This document shows positions 31,983 to 42,400 of a DNA stretch of 64,000 bases, piece after piece. The DNA comes from an uncultured Gemmataceae bacterium (lineage in GTDB: Bacteria > Planctomycetota > Planctomycetia > Gemmatales > Gemmataceae), in the NCBI GenBank assembly GCA_937923405.1, contig CALDUY010000013.1, positions 167,226 to 231,225 on the forward strand, given 5' to 3'. The notes beneath the pieces were generated by a model. That model saw nothing but the letters and a program-made list of their open reading frames with translations. It did not search any database and was not told the DNA's origin. Position numbers and translations under genes: made by a program. The stretch's first letter is position 1. Every line of letters begins with the position of its first letter.

Positions 31983-33008
31983 ATGAATGCCCTCCGCCTG
32001 GAGCGTCCCTTTGAGTTGGCCTACGTCGAACTGCCCGAACCACCTCCGCCGGGGCCGGGAGAAGCCTTGGTGCAGGTACATCGGGTCGGCATCTGTGGCA
32101 CGGACTACAGCGGCTATCAAGGCAAGATGCCGTTCTTCAGCTATCCGCGGATTCCCGGTCACGAACTCGGCGTCGAAGTGTTGCAGCTCGGCCCGGGCGT
32201 GGAGCAACTCCGTGTTGGCAATCGCTGTGCCGTCGAGCCATATCTCAACGATCCAACCAGCTACGCCAGTCGGCGCGGCAAGCCCAACTGTTGCGAGCAT
32301 CTCCAGGTCTTGGGCGTTCACATCGATGGTGGGATGCGGCCTCGCTTCGTGTTGCCGGCTTGCAAGCTGCATCCGTCGCAGACATTGTCGCTAGAGCAGC
32401 TCGCTCTGGTCGAGACGCTGGCCATCGGCTGCCACGCCGTTCGACGCGCCCAGGTGCAAGCCGGCGAAAACACCCTCATTATTGGTGCGGGGCCGATCGG
32501 CCTGGCGGTGCTGGAGTTCGTCCGTCTGGCAGAAGCGCGGCCGATTGTTCTTGATCGCAGCGAACAACGCCTCGCCTTCTGTCGCGACGTGCTGAAGGTG
32601 ACCGATGTCTTGCTGGTCGGCGAGGAGGACAGCGCCATTGAGCAGCTGGCGCGACGCACCGAAGGTAACCTGGCCGAGGTTGTCTTCGACGCGACCGGTA
32701 GTCACAAGAGTATGTCCGAGGCGTTACAGTTCTGTGCCTTTGGTGGGCGGCTCGTCTATGTTGGAATCACGACACAAGAGATCTCGTTTTTTCAGCATCT
32801 CATGCATCGCCGTGAGCTGACCCTGTTGGCCACCCGGAACGCCTTGCCCGAGGAGTTCCGCCATATCATTCGCTTGATCGAGCAAGGGCGGATCGATACT
32901 CGTCCGTGGATTACGCATCGGGCGGCGAGTACCGAGTTACTGAAGGTGTTTCCGACTTGGCTGGATCCGCGGAGTGGCGTCCTCAAGGCCATTGTGGAGT
33001 TCACCTGA
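31983..33008 (+). CDS. zinc-type alcohol/polyol dehydrogenase
   Basis: 341 residues, medium-chain dehydrogenase. Catalytic zinc ligands C38 (GICGTD) and H60-E61 (PGHELG) are present, and the NAD-binding loop GAGPIG is at 168-173. The structural zinc lobe is reduced: only NCC (102-104) remains of the usual four-cysteine set. This resembles the threonine/sorbitol dehydrogenase-like enzymes of sugar pathways; substrate unknown. The stop TGA shares one base with the cutC start, so translation is coupled. Confidence 0.88.
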   Translation: MNALRLERPFELAYVELPEPPPPGPGEALVQVHRVGICGTDYSGYQGKMPFFSYPRIPGHELGVEVLQLGPGVEQLRVGNRCAVEPYLNDPTSYASRRGKPNCCEHLQVLGVHIDGGMRPRFVLPACKLHPSQTLSLEQLALVETLAIGCHAVRRAQVQAGENTLIIGAGPIGLAVLEFVRLAEARPIVLDRSEQRLAFCRDVLKVTDVLLVGEEDSAIEQLARRTEGNLAEVVFDATGSHKSMSEALQFCAFGGRLVYVGITTQEISFFQHLMHRRELTLLATRNALPEEFRHIIRLIEQGRIDTRPWITHRAASTELLKVFPTWLDPRSGVLKAIVEFT

Positions 33009-33760
33009 TGCGGGCGATTCTGCTCGAAGTCGCGGTCGCTTCCCTGGAGGATGCGCTCGCGGCCCAGCAACATGGCGCGGATCGGCTGGAACTGAATAGC
33101 GCACTGTCCCTGGGCGGATTGACGCCGTCGGCGGGGCTGCTCCGTGCTGTCCGGTCGGCGGTCTCGTTGCCGATGATCGTCATGGCTCGACCGCGACCTG
33201 CGGGTTTCTGTTACTCTCAAGCCGAGTTCGAGACCCTGCTCGCCGATGTGGCATTCGCACTTGCCGAGCAGGCCGACGGCATTGCCTTTGGCGTGCTGAC
33301 CGAGGCCGGAGAGATCGATGTGCCGCGTTGTGCCCAGGTGATGCGACAGATCGGCTCGCGCGAGGCAGTGTTTCATCGCGCCTTCGATGTGACGCCTGAA
33401 CCGGCCCGAGCGCTCGAGCAACTGATCGATCTGGGAGTTCGGCGGGTTCTGACCAGTGGGCAGGAGCCGACCGCACTTCAAGGGAGTTTGAAGATCGCTA
33501 AACTGGTTGAACAGGCACGCGACAGAATCGAAATCCTTCCCGCTGCTGGCATTCGACCGGCGAATGTCGTCGAACTGCTTACACAAACTGGGTGCAACCA
33601 GGTGCATGCTTCACTGAAAGGCGAACGAGTGGATCGTTCCACGGCGAATCGACCCGCACTATCGTTCGGCAACGGCAGCACGGAAGACCGCTACGAGGCG
33701 ACTGATCCCGAACTGGTGCGAGCGATGCGAGGCGCGTTGACGGCGTATGTGTCGCGGTGA
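33008..33760 (+). CDS. cutC: CutC family protein
   Basis: 250 residues from the ATG at 33008 that overlaps the dehydrogenase stop. CutC TIM-barrel signatures: LEVAVASLEDALAAQQHGAD, RLELNSALSLGGLTPSAGLL, MARPRPAGFCYS, and VRRVLTSGQEPTALQG. The family is named copper homeostasis protein, though its true role is not settled. Being coupled to a sugar-type dehydrogenase suggests a metabolic task. Its stop lies 23 bases from that of the convergent pseudopilin gene. Confidence 0.88.
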   Translation: MRAILLEVAVASLEDALAAQQHGADRLELNSALSLGGLTPSAGLLRAVRSAVSLPMIVMARPRPAGFCYSQAEFETLLADVAFALAEQADGIAFGVLTEAGEIDVPRCAQVMRQIGSREAVFHRAFDVTPEPARALEQLIDLGVRRVLTSGQEPTALQGSLKIAKLVEQARDRIEILPAAGIRPANVVELLTQTGCNQVHASLKGERVDRSTANRPALSFGNGSTEDRYEATDPELVRAMRGALTAYVSR

Positions 33761-33783
33761 ACTCGAAGTTGGCTGTTTGTGTG

Positions 33784-34677
33784 TTAGTCGAGGTGGATGA
33801 CCTCCCCGCCTGCAGGAGTGACCAGCGACCAAAATACCGTCTCAGTGACTGACGGCGTTATCGTCCTAACACTACCGTCAAACATTGCCACTGTCAGCCC
33901 GGCGCGATGCGGCGTTTGCGGGATGCTCGGATCCACATCTTCTGGACGTGGTCGTACCTGGAAGGTCTTGCCTGGCACCGACGACTGAGTGGCTCCAGTG
34001 ATCGGGTCCGTTACCGGTATCACATCCTTCCATCCGCGGTCAGCGAAGGTAGGGCGGCGGTCTCCGTAGATTTCATCGTTATACGGATCCCAAACCCACG
34101 AATAGAGGTTGCAGGTTTGCGAGAGCGTAGAGTTGGGACTTCCCCTGACGAAATATTTGTCGACGAAAGCGATCGTTTGGCTAGTCCCGTCTGGTATCGA
34201 GTTTGTCAGGTTGACCGTACCATCCATCGCGAACATATTGAGAGCGTAGCTGCATTTGCCGCGCGTGTTCACGTAAGCCGGATCGTAATCCCAGCTGGGA
34301 TCCGCCAAGTTACGGTAAACCTTGACGTTGGGACAAGCGGAGTCGAGCAGTTCCTCTGTGGAAGCGTAGACCTCACGGAACACCCGTGATCCGTGAACGT
34401 AGGGAGTGAGTCGGTAGAATAAGGAGGCATCGCTCTTGACCACCCTAACTCCCTTCATGGAGGAGCGCATCAGATCCTCGATCTTCCCCTCCTGCTGCCC
34501 AGCCAGAAGATGCACCGCTAGGATGATCTGATGCAGGTTGTTTTTATTTTGTAGCACCGTGGCCGATTCTCGCGCTTTCTGAATGGCGACCAGCAAAATG
34601 CCAAGCATAATGCCGAGGATGGCAATGACCAGAAGCATCTCGATTAGCGTGATACCGCGTCGGATCGTCGTTCGCAT
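33784..34677 (-). CDS. DUF1559 pseudopilin-like protein with prepilin leader
   Basis: 297 residues from the ATG at 34677, which puts the leader [20 protein letters not shown] at the N-terminus. This is a type IV prepilin signal with cleavage after RRG, although the residue at +1 is I rather than F. The C-terminal part has the planctomycete DUF1559 look, ending with [17 protein letters not shown] and a final glycine-rich turn. Members are very numerous in planctomycetes and probably form short pseudopili or surface structures with a type II secretion-like system. The upstream 34717-34760 stretch is T-rich and may hold the promoter. Confidence 0.88.
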   Translation of the reverse strand: MRTTIRRGITLIEMLLVIAILGIMLGILLVAIQKARESATVLQNKNNLHQIILAVHLLAGQQEGKIEDLMRSSMKGVRVVKSDASLFYRLTPYVHGSRVFREVYASTEELLDSACPNVKVYRNLADPSWDYDPAYVNTRGKCSYALNMFAMDGTVNLTNSIPDGTSQTIAFVDKYFVRGSPNSTLSQTCNLYSWVWDPYNDEIYGDRRPTFADRGWKDVIPVTDPITGATQSSVPGKTFQVRPRPEDVDPSIPQTPHRAGLTVAMFDGSVRTITPSVTETVFWSLVTPAGGEVIHLD

Positions 34678-34853
34678 GATACGCTGCCTCCTACAGACTG
34701 CAACGAAGAGGATCAACCGAATATGAATTTTTTTGTTTTGCCGCCTTGTTATATCCGGAATGGCGTTGAAGCATTTCTAGCCAATTATAGCTCGACACAA
34801 AACGGTCGAACAAGCGGAGTCAGTCAAACTACCTTTAGCACACTCGAGTAAAT

Positions 34854-35328
34854 TCAAGGGACAGGAGTAACGGGCAGTGAAGCAACTGGGATCAAGTCGT
34901 TCCATACCAGAGGCGGACCGGTCTGGTATTTTCCACTACAAAGAGTTCGGTATTGATCTCCGGAAGCAGGTGCGGGCGTGAAAGTGATGAAGCCGGTGTC
35001 AATAGTCGCCGTATCCATTCACTCCGTTCGTGGATTGGGTCACGGTCGAGAGGTCGGTCCAGTTCGGGGCACCGCTTGCCTTCTTTTGAAACTTAATAGT
35101 AACGGAAACAGGATTACTGCCGGGGTTGAGACCGGTCACTGAGGTGGTGCCCTTGATCTGCCAGAATGTCATTCCGCCTCCGGTGACAGACTGAACATAG
35201 CAGGTCGAGGTTCCAAAGGCAGGATCTGCCGCTCTAGCGCTAGCTGGGATTGCGAAACTCCACAGATAGCAGGTTAGCAGCGAAATCAGTACTCGTTTTC
35301 CGGTTCCAGACAGCAGTTGCTTTTCCAT
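34854..35328 (-). pseudogene. small exported protein split by a one-base frameshift
   Basis: From the ATG at 35328 a signal peptide (about 30 residues ending in PASARA) is followed by TFWQIKGTTSVTGLNPGSNP and VSVTIKFQKKASGAPNWTDL, and then a stop at 34999-35001 right after NGVNGYGDY. In the next frame the sequence continues without a gap as DTGFITFTPAPASGDQYRTL, then VWNDLIPVASL, to TGA at 34854. Removing one T near 35003 restores GDIDTGFITF. Rejoined it is about 157 residues. No known domain is recognised. Confidence 0.65.
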
Positions 35329-35546
35329 GGAAAATTCTCGATGAACTATGAACGGAAATCGAATCACACAGGCGAACTACTGAACGATTATCTGGCAAGT
35401 CCTGAATCTGACGCGGCTTCTCCCGGTCGATCCCAAGCACATGCTTCGTTCAACGACACGAAGTCGATTGAGAGAAACTGTGGGTCGATTGGCTAGGCGG
35501 ATTTTAGCGAAATGGGGGGGGCGGCAAGTGATCAAGTGGTCACAAG

Positions 35547-35567
35547 TCGCGTGTCGCGTGTCGCGTG
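35547..35567. repeat. three tandem copies of a 7-mer
   Basis: TCGCGTG occurs three times in immediate succession. It lies in the 35329-35798 gap, where I see no supportable gene. Confidence 0.6.
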
Positions 35568-35722
35568 CAAAGTGAAAAGTGGAATGACTTGATTTTTACT
35601 TGCGAATCAAAATTGGGAGAGCTGAGAAATCCAGCAGAGAATCGCGTTCAACAGAGGGAGACCTTGCTGAATCACAAAGATTGAACATACTAAAGGCCGA
35701 CACAATGCCTTGTTTGAACAAC

Positions 35723-35766
35723 CTTCGTGAGGGGAAAGGAGACCAACCTCCTCTTCCCTCACGAAG
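35723..35766 (-). repeat. long hairpin downstream of the lipoprotein gene
   Basis: CTTCGTGAGGG (35723-35733) pairs perfectly with CCCTCACGAAG (35756-35766), and the inner arms GAAAGGAG and CTCCTCTT extend the stem with one bulge. There is no T run. It sits 33 bases past the stop of the minus-strand lipoprotein gene and could end its transcript or protect the 3' end. Confidence 0.5.
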
Positions 35767-35798
35767 TGAGACACTGGACCAGTACGGTACTTCCCAAC

Positions 35799-36407
35799 TC
35801 ATCGAATCGGAATGGCCGGCTTGAACGTCGTCTTCGTCGGTTGCATCGCGGGCAGGTTCATCGGGGTGTGCGAGTCGCGCATACTGAAGTCCAACGGCGA
35901 CAGCGTGACCACGTTCTCGGTGTACAACGGAGCGGCGTCTGCCTCCTGGAACGACGCCTTGAGACGAATCTTGGTCATGTCGGGGCGGTACTCCTTCGAC
36001 GGCAGATAGACCGTGTAGCCCATGCCCATGATGTCCTGCTTCTTCAGTCGTTGCAGGGTGTCCGGATCGAAGATCCAGCGCTCAACCCATTTCTTCGGAT
36101 CATAGGTCTCATCGATCAGATCCACGATCAACGTACCCCGAGCGGACAACGGGTAGTCCATGTTCTGGCCGAAGAGATAGACTCGACCGGCAAATCCTTG
36201 CGTCGGAACGCCGTTGTTAGCCGAGTCCGGCACGGTCATCACATGGTTCTGCCAGATGCATACCAGCTGGCACGGTTTCTCGCCGGGCGTGTGCCAGAAG
36301 CAGAGACTGCCTTCGGTCACCACGCATCCCGTCGCCAGGAGGGCCGCCAGCAACGGGGCCAGCAGGGCGAGCCGGCAACTTAGCGCCGCTTTTGGAACAG
36401 ACCCCAT
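35799..36407 (-). CDS. predicted lipoprotein, last gene of the secretin cluster
   Basis: 202 residues. The leader ends in a lipobox (LLATGC, C28). The mature part has no known domain that I can name; it includes ARGTLIVDLIDETYDPKKWV and a C-terminal SMRDSHTPMNLPAMQPTK. The start overlaps the secretin stop region by 28 bases, so it is translated with the secretin. Lipoprotein pilotins commonly help assemble secretins, which makes a pilotin-like or accessory role possible, but sequence alone does not show it. Confidence 0.75.
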   Translation of the reverse strand: MGSVPKAALSCRLALLAPLLAALLATGCVVTEGSLCFWHTPGEKPCQLVCIWQNHVMTVPDSANNGVPTQGFAGRVYLFGQNMDYPLSARGTLIVDLIDETYDPKKWVERWIFDPDTLQRLKKQDIMGMGYTVYLPSKEYRPDMTKIRLKASFQEADAAPLYTENVVTLSPLDFSMRDSHTPMNLPAMQPTKTTFKPAIPIR

Positions 36408-39400
36408 CGACCGGACTCCTTTCCGTCACTGGGTGGAGATGAATGACTGGACACGTTCACGGGCGTCAGCGGGCTTTGCTGGGAGGACAAAATGCTCAAT
36501 CCCTGCAGCGGGCGATCAGCGGGCAGTTCCGGAGGCGAACCGTGCGACGTGGGTGTGAGCGCCGACGGTGCCGTAGTTTGACGACTCAGCGACTCGGGCG
36601 TTGAGCCGTTGGGCAGAGGGGCCGAAAGCGGCGGAGGAGTACTCGGCCCCTGGGCGGGGGGAACGCTTCCCGCTCCCGGATTACTTGGCGGCACGGTCGC
36701 GCCCGAGTGGGGCACTCCGTTCAGCGGAACTCCTGTTCCGCTGGGCACCGGGAGAATGTCGCTCGCCGAGGGACGCGGCGTGGGCAACTGGTAGCCGTCA
36801 ATCACCGCCTGGGGCGACGGCGTCACTGGGGTGATCGGTGGCGGCAAGATTGGCACCGTGCCTGCTGGGATCGACGGGGAGGGCAGGACCGGCTTGTTCA
36901 TCACGCCATCCACCTCGGCTCCTTCGGGCGGCTTGGGGAACAGCGGAGCCATGCCCGTCGGACCATGCGCTTTCATCACGTCGCCGATCACCCAGTCCAT
37001 GCGGCGAGACTCTTCCGCCAGCACGCGAGCGGCTTCGGCTCGATTGCGGACAATGTGCGGCGTGAGCAGCACCAGCAGTTCCTGCTTCAACCGTGATTGC
37101 GTTCGATAGCGGAACAGCGAGCCGAGTACCGGCATGTCGCCCAGCAGCGGGATCTTGTTCTCCGACTTGATGTCGCGTCGGGTGATCAGTCCACCGATAG
37201 CCACCGTTTCTCCATCACGAGCAATCACGGTGGTATCGATGATCTGCTGGTTGAACACCGGGGCCAACACTCCGTTGCCCAAGTCGAGCGACTGCTGTTG
37301 CAGACTGGACACCTGGGGTGTGACCCGCATGATGACTTTGCCGTCCGGGTTAATTTTTGGCACGACGTTGAGGATAACACCGACCGCTCGGTACTGAACC
37401 GCAGTGGTGGCCGTGGCCGCCGCCGTCGCCGTACCTGTGGTATACGGGACATCCTGACCAACCGCGACCTGAGCTGCCTGATTGTCCAGGGTCATCACCT
37501 GCGGTCGGCTGAGGATCTCGATACGGCCCTGTTGCTTGAGGGCTCGCACCAGGATGTTGACCGAGTCGGAGGCAGCGGAGAAGACGAATCCGCCGACGTT
37601 CCCCGCTCCGACGCGACCGGTGCCGAGGTTGCCCAACCCCTGGAAGCCGACGATGGCCGGATTCACTAGTGGGTTGTTGCCCAGGCCGACGATGGGATTG
37701 TTGAAGTTATAGCCCAAAGCCGTCGCAGGCTGTCCGGTGGCGTTGACCGTCACGCCAGGCGGTACCGTGGTGCCCTGGATGAAGTTGTTGCCCGGGTTGG
37801 AGTAGGTCGAACTTCCCGTGCCGGTCAGTGCCGCCGCTGGATAGATGCTGCGCTGGAACAACACCGGACTTTGCAGACCGATTTCGACGCCGAACTCTTC
37901 GTTGCCGCTCAACTGCACTTCCGCGATCAGCACCTGGATCACGACTTGCGGCAATTCCGCGTCGAGTTCGTGGATCAGCCGCATGATGTCCGGGAAGTAA
38001 CGTGGCGTGGCGCTGATGATCAGCTTGTTGGTGATCGGTTCGGGCACGATGACCACTTCGCGCTCGAGATCCTGGAACGGCGTCAGAATGCCTCCTCGCG
38101 AGTAGACCTGAAGCGTTTGCTGCAAGAAGTTGTTCAGCGAGTTGGCGATGTCGACGGCGGTCGAATTCTGCACCCAGTAGACCTCATTTCTCCGCTGTTG
38201 AACATCGGACTCTTCGATGCGGGTGATGATGGCTTCGATGGTCAACAGATCGTTCGGGCTGCCCGCGACGATGAGGCTGTTGGTGCGCTGATCGATGGTG
38301 AAGCGGAGATCGATCAGCGGAGCGCCTTCAAAGCCCGCGCCACCCAGGCTAAGAGTGAGTGGTCGCAGTGCGCCGATGCCGACACCTCCGAGCAAGCCAC
38401 CCGTGTTGGGCGCACCGCCCAGGCCGCCTAGTCCGGGCACCTGGCCACCCGCGCCGGGAATTTGTACCGCTCCGGTGCCGCCGGCGGTTTGTGGCAGACT
38501 GCCCGTGCCGAGGAACAGGTTCTGGAGCATGACCGCCATCGTTGCCGCGTCGGACTTTTGCAGCGGGAAGATGTTGATCTCCGCTCGGGCCGCCGGCGGA
38601 ACGTCCAACTCGCGGATCAGACTGAGGATCAGATCCACGGTCTGCGGCGTGGCCGAGACGAGGATGCTGTTGGTCCGAACGTCAGGCGTCAGACGGATGT
38701 CCTCCAGGAAGCCGCTCTCGACCGGCTTGGAGCCTTTCAGATTGCCGATGAACCGTAGCGAGACAATCTTGGTGGCGCTGACTGTGCCTCCCGCGGCGGC
38801 CCCAACTCCGGCTCCTAGACCAGCGGTTTGCGGCTGACGAATGCCTCCTGCGGCCCCGCCCAGCGCGCCGGCTCCGCCCAAGGCACCGCCCAGGACTCCC
38901 TGAACGCCGCCTCCCAGCGCGCCTGCGCCAACTCCGCCAATTCCGCCCGGGGCCCCGATGCCACCAGGTTGCAGGCCGGCGAAGCCACCGCCGCCCAGCG
39001 CCCCAGCTCCTCCGATTCCGCCAGGAACCACTCCCGAGCCTACCGTGGTCGACGGGACGATTCCCTGCGAAATGGCCCGAATGATGAGGTTGGCGACTTC
39101 ATCGGCCAGACCGTTTTGCAGCGGCACGATACGTAGCTCGTTCAGCGCTGCCGACGGTGTCTTGTCGAAGAACTCGATGAAGTCCTTAATCTCAGTCAGG
39201 TCCGCTGGAGCCGCTTGCACGAACACCGTGTTGGTCGCATCGTCCGCCGTGATGCGGATCTGGTTCTGGTTCAGCGTTTCATTGCCCGCATAGCGCGTGC
39301 TGTAGTAGCTGATGAGCGTCTGAGCCACGCGCGAGGCTGAGGCACGAGCCAACGGGAACGCCATCGGGCGAGCATCCGGCGTGGTGGGCTTGTCCAGCTC

Positions 39401-42400
39401 CTTAATCATCTTTTCGATTTCGTCCAGTCGGGCTTCCGGAGCCGCCACCAGGATGGTGTTGAAGCGGGGGAACGGCTGGAGAATCACGCTGGAGAGCTGT
39501 TGCGTCGCCCCCTGGAACACCGTGCCGGTCTGTTGCTGCGTCACTCGCGACGTGCCCGAGGCATTGACAATGACACGCTGGTAGTACAACGTCAACGAGT
39601 TGGCGATCGACGTAGCGTCGGCATGCTCCAGCATCACGAAGCGCGACTTCACATCGCCGGGGCGCGGACGGTTTTGAATATCCTTGATGAGCGCTTCGAC
39701 CGCGGCGACATCGGCGGGCGTATTGCCCGAGATCACCACCACTCCGAGCTGATCGATCGGCGTGATGGAGATGCCCGAACGTGGACTGGCGATGGTGTCC
39801 TCCGGGGATTTGGGCGGAGGCGGGGCCGCTCCCGCGGCCAGGTTAGCCGCGAGAGGAGGCACATTTTGTTCGTAGCGAACGGGCTGGATCGACGAATCCG
39901 AGGTGTTCTTCGACTGAGTAGGTTCGTCAATCAGACTGACCGCGTGACGGTCGAGTTGGGGATCGTAGAGGCCGCTTTCCTCAGGGTCTTCCATGACCCG
40001 TTGCTCAAAAAAATCCGGCCCTTGTCCCGGCTGGCGAGCATCGCTGATGCGTCCGCCGCCTCCTCGGCCCCCGCCGAAGCCTCCGCCGCCGAAGGGACCA
40101 CCTCCGCCGCCAAAGAGACCGCTGCCAAAGCCTCCGCCGCCGAAGGGGCTACCACCCATGCCGCCGAAGCGACCACCCCCGAAGGGACTGCCGCCGCCGA
40201 AGGGGCTGCTGCCGCCGCCCATGCCGCCACCGAATCCACCTCGGTCTCCGCCGAAACGTGAACCCGTGGTCGGAGCGCGACCTGTGATGACCGACACGGC
40301 CTCTTGAACCAGGCTAGGATCGATCCCTTGAACCGAGACTACCTTGATGGTTCGCGTGGCAATCTTCGACGATTCGTCGATTTCGCGCACTAGCTTCTCG
40401 ATGTCCTTGTACAATCCTTCCGGACAGGCCACGATCAGGGTATTGGTACGTTCATCGACACCCACAGACAGTGTGGCCGTTGGTCGACCTTCGGTTCCCT
40501 GTCCGCCACCGAATCCGCCGAAGCCGCCACGTCCGCTACCTCCTGCCGTCTGCTGGCGATAGACGTTCATCAGGACCGACTCGACTTCGCGAGCGCTGGC
40601 GTACTTCAACTCCATGCGATAGGTCTTGATCAGCCCGCGCGGATCGGTGTCATCGACATCAATAGCCGTGGCGATCATGCGTTCGATGGCCAGCATATCC
40701 AGCGGAGTCGCGCGGATGAGCAGCGAATTGGTCGCCGGATAAGCCACCACGCGGATGCGGTTTTCTTGGCCGCCAGCCGTACCCCCGGCATCCGGGGCAC
40801 CGCCACGACCACCGAACGGGAAGCCGCCTCCACCGCCAAACAACGCGCTAAAGCCACCACCACGTCCCCCACCCTGGGGCTGGGCCTTGCCGTTGTACAT
40901 TTCGTCCAGAGTCTTGGCCGCGTCGACAGCGCTGGTGTGCTGCAACTTGATGACTTTATAGTCGCCCTTACCTGGAGACTTGGTGTATAGGTTCACCAGT
41001 TGTTGCAGCAGTTCGACTGCCTTGGGGTCGTCGCTGGAAATGATCAGGCGATTGCCCGAGGCGAAGATGCGAACCGGCACGTCGGCCTTGCCCGGACGGT
41101 CGTCTTTGCCCTTGAGACTGCCCGGATCGCGCGGATCGACAAGGCCGCCTTTGTCGTCATCCCGCATAGCCACTCGACGGATGCCGTTAGGCAGATCCAG
41201 CGGCGCGCGGGCGTCGTTATCGCCGGCTGGCGGTCCCTTGGGTTTCTGTTTCGCCGGTTCTTCCCGATTGCCTCGAATCGTATCAGGCGTGATCACCTCG
41301 ACGGGATTCTTCCGCATCTTGGAGAAGATGCGGGCCAACTCTTCGGCGAGCATGGTCGCGCTGCCTTCGTTGCCCAGCGTAATGCTGCGCGTTCGTGGGC
41401 CGGAGACGTTGCCGATGCCCGTGTCCGGATCGCCCGACGAGTTCAGGTCGCCTGTCGCCACTGCCACAATGGCTCGGGCTTCGGCAATCTGTTCGGCTGT
41501 ACCATGTACGATCACGGCGTTGCGATCAGGTACCGCTTCGACGTAGGCCGCTCCGGACTTGGTGTCACCGAAGACTTTGGTCAGGGTGTCGGCGATCTCC
41601 TTGGCTTCGCGATCGCCGACGCTGAGCATCACCGTTTTAGGACCAGCCGTCGTTTCCGTCGTGCCAAGGATCTGCTTGGCGATTTCAATCTGGTCCTCGG
41701 GTGTGGCATAAACCAACACCTTGTTACCGCCGGCGGTGGTGATCCGGCACGTCTCCGAGTTCTTGTAGGCTTCGGAGAGCGTCTTGCTGACCGCCTCGGC
41801 AGTGCCCGCCGCCACTGTGTAGATCTTCAGTTCGGGCCGACCCACGATGATCGGCGTCTTGCCCACATCGATGCTCTTGAGGAAGCCTTCGGCTTGAGCG
41901 ATGGCATCAGCGGGACCGGTAATCAACACGGTGTTGGTCGCCTCATTGGTGGTGATGAAATGCGCCCGTTTGTTGGTCGAGATCGGTCGTCCCGTCGTCC
42001 CGGAACCGGAGGTCGAAGAGGACGTCGTCCCCGCCCGACCATCGCCCATCAGATCCTTGAGAATCCGCGCTGCCTCTGAGGCTTTGATAAACTTGCACTG
42101 ATACGTCAGGCGGTTGGCCGGGGTCGTCGCTTGCGCTTCCTGGGCGTCGAGCGTCTTTTTGATGAGACGCAGGTTGCCAACTGTGTCCTGCAACATCAGG
42201 GCATTGGAGGCCAGAAGTGGTGTGATCTCGCCGAACGGCCCCATCATGCGTTTGACCTCAGGAGCCTGCGTTTCCGCATCCAACACCCGAAGTGGGATAA
42301 TGACCTGAACCAGTTCGGTGCGGCCGCGCTCGTCGAGTTCATCGGCGCTGATGCGTGGCAACAGATCCGGGCTGATCTTCTCATCAGCGGGCACGATCAG

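Noticed and set aside
35329..35798. Short open frames near 35.6 kb considered as a small gene
   Set aside because: The frames on the two strands are mirror images, have no signal peptide, domain or good start, and the stretch holds only a 7-mer repeat and a hairpin.
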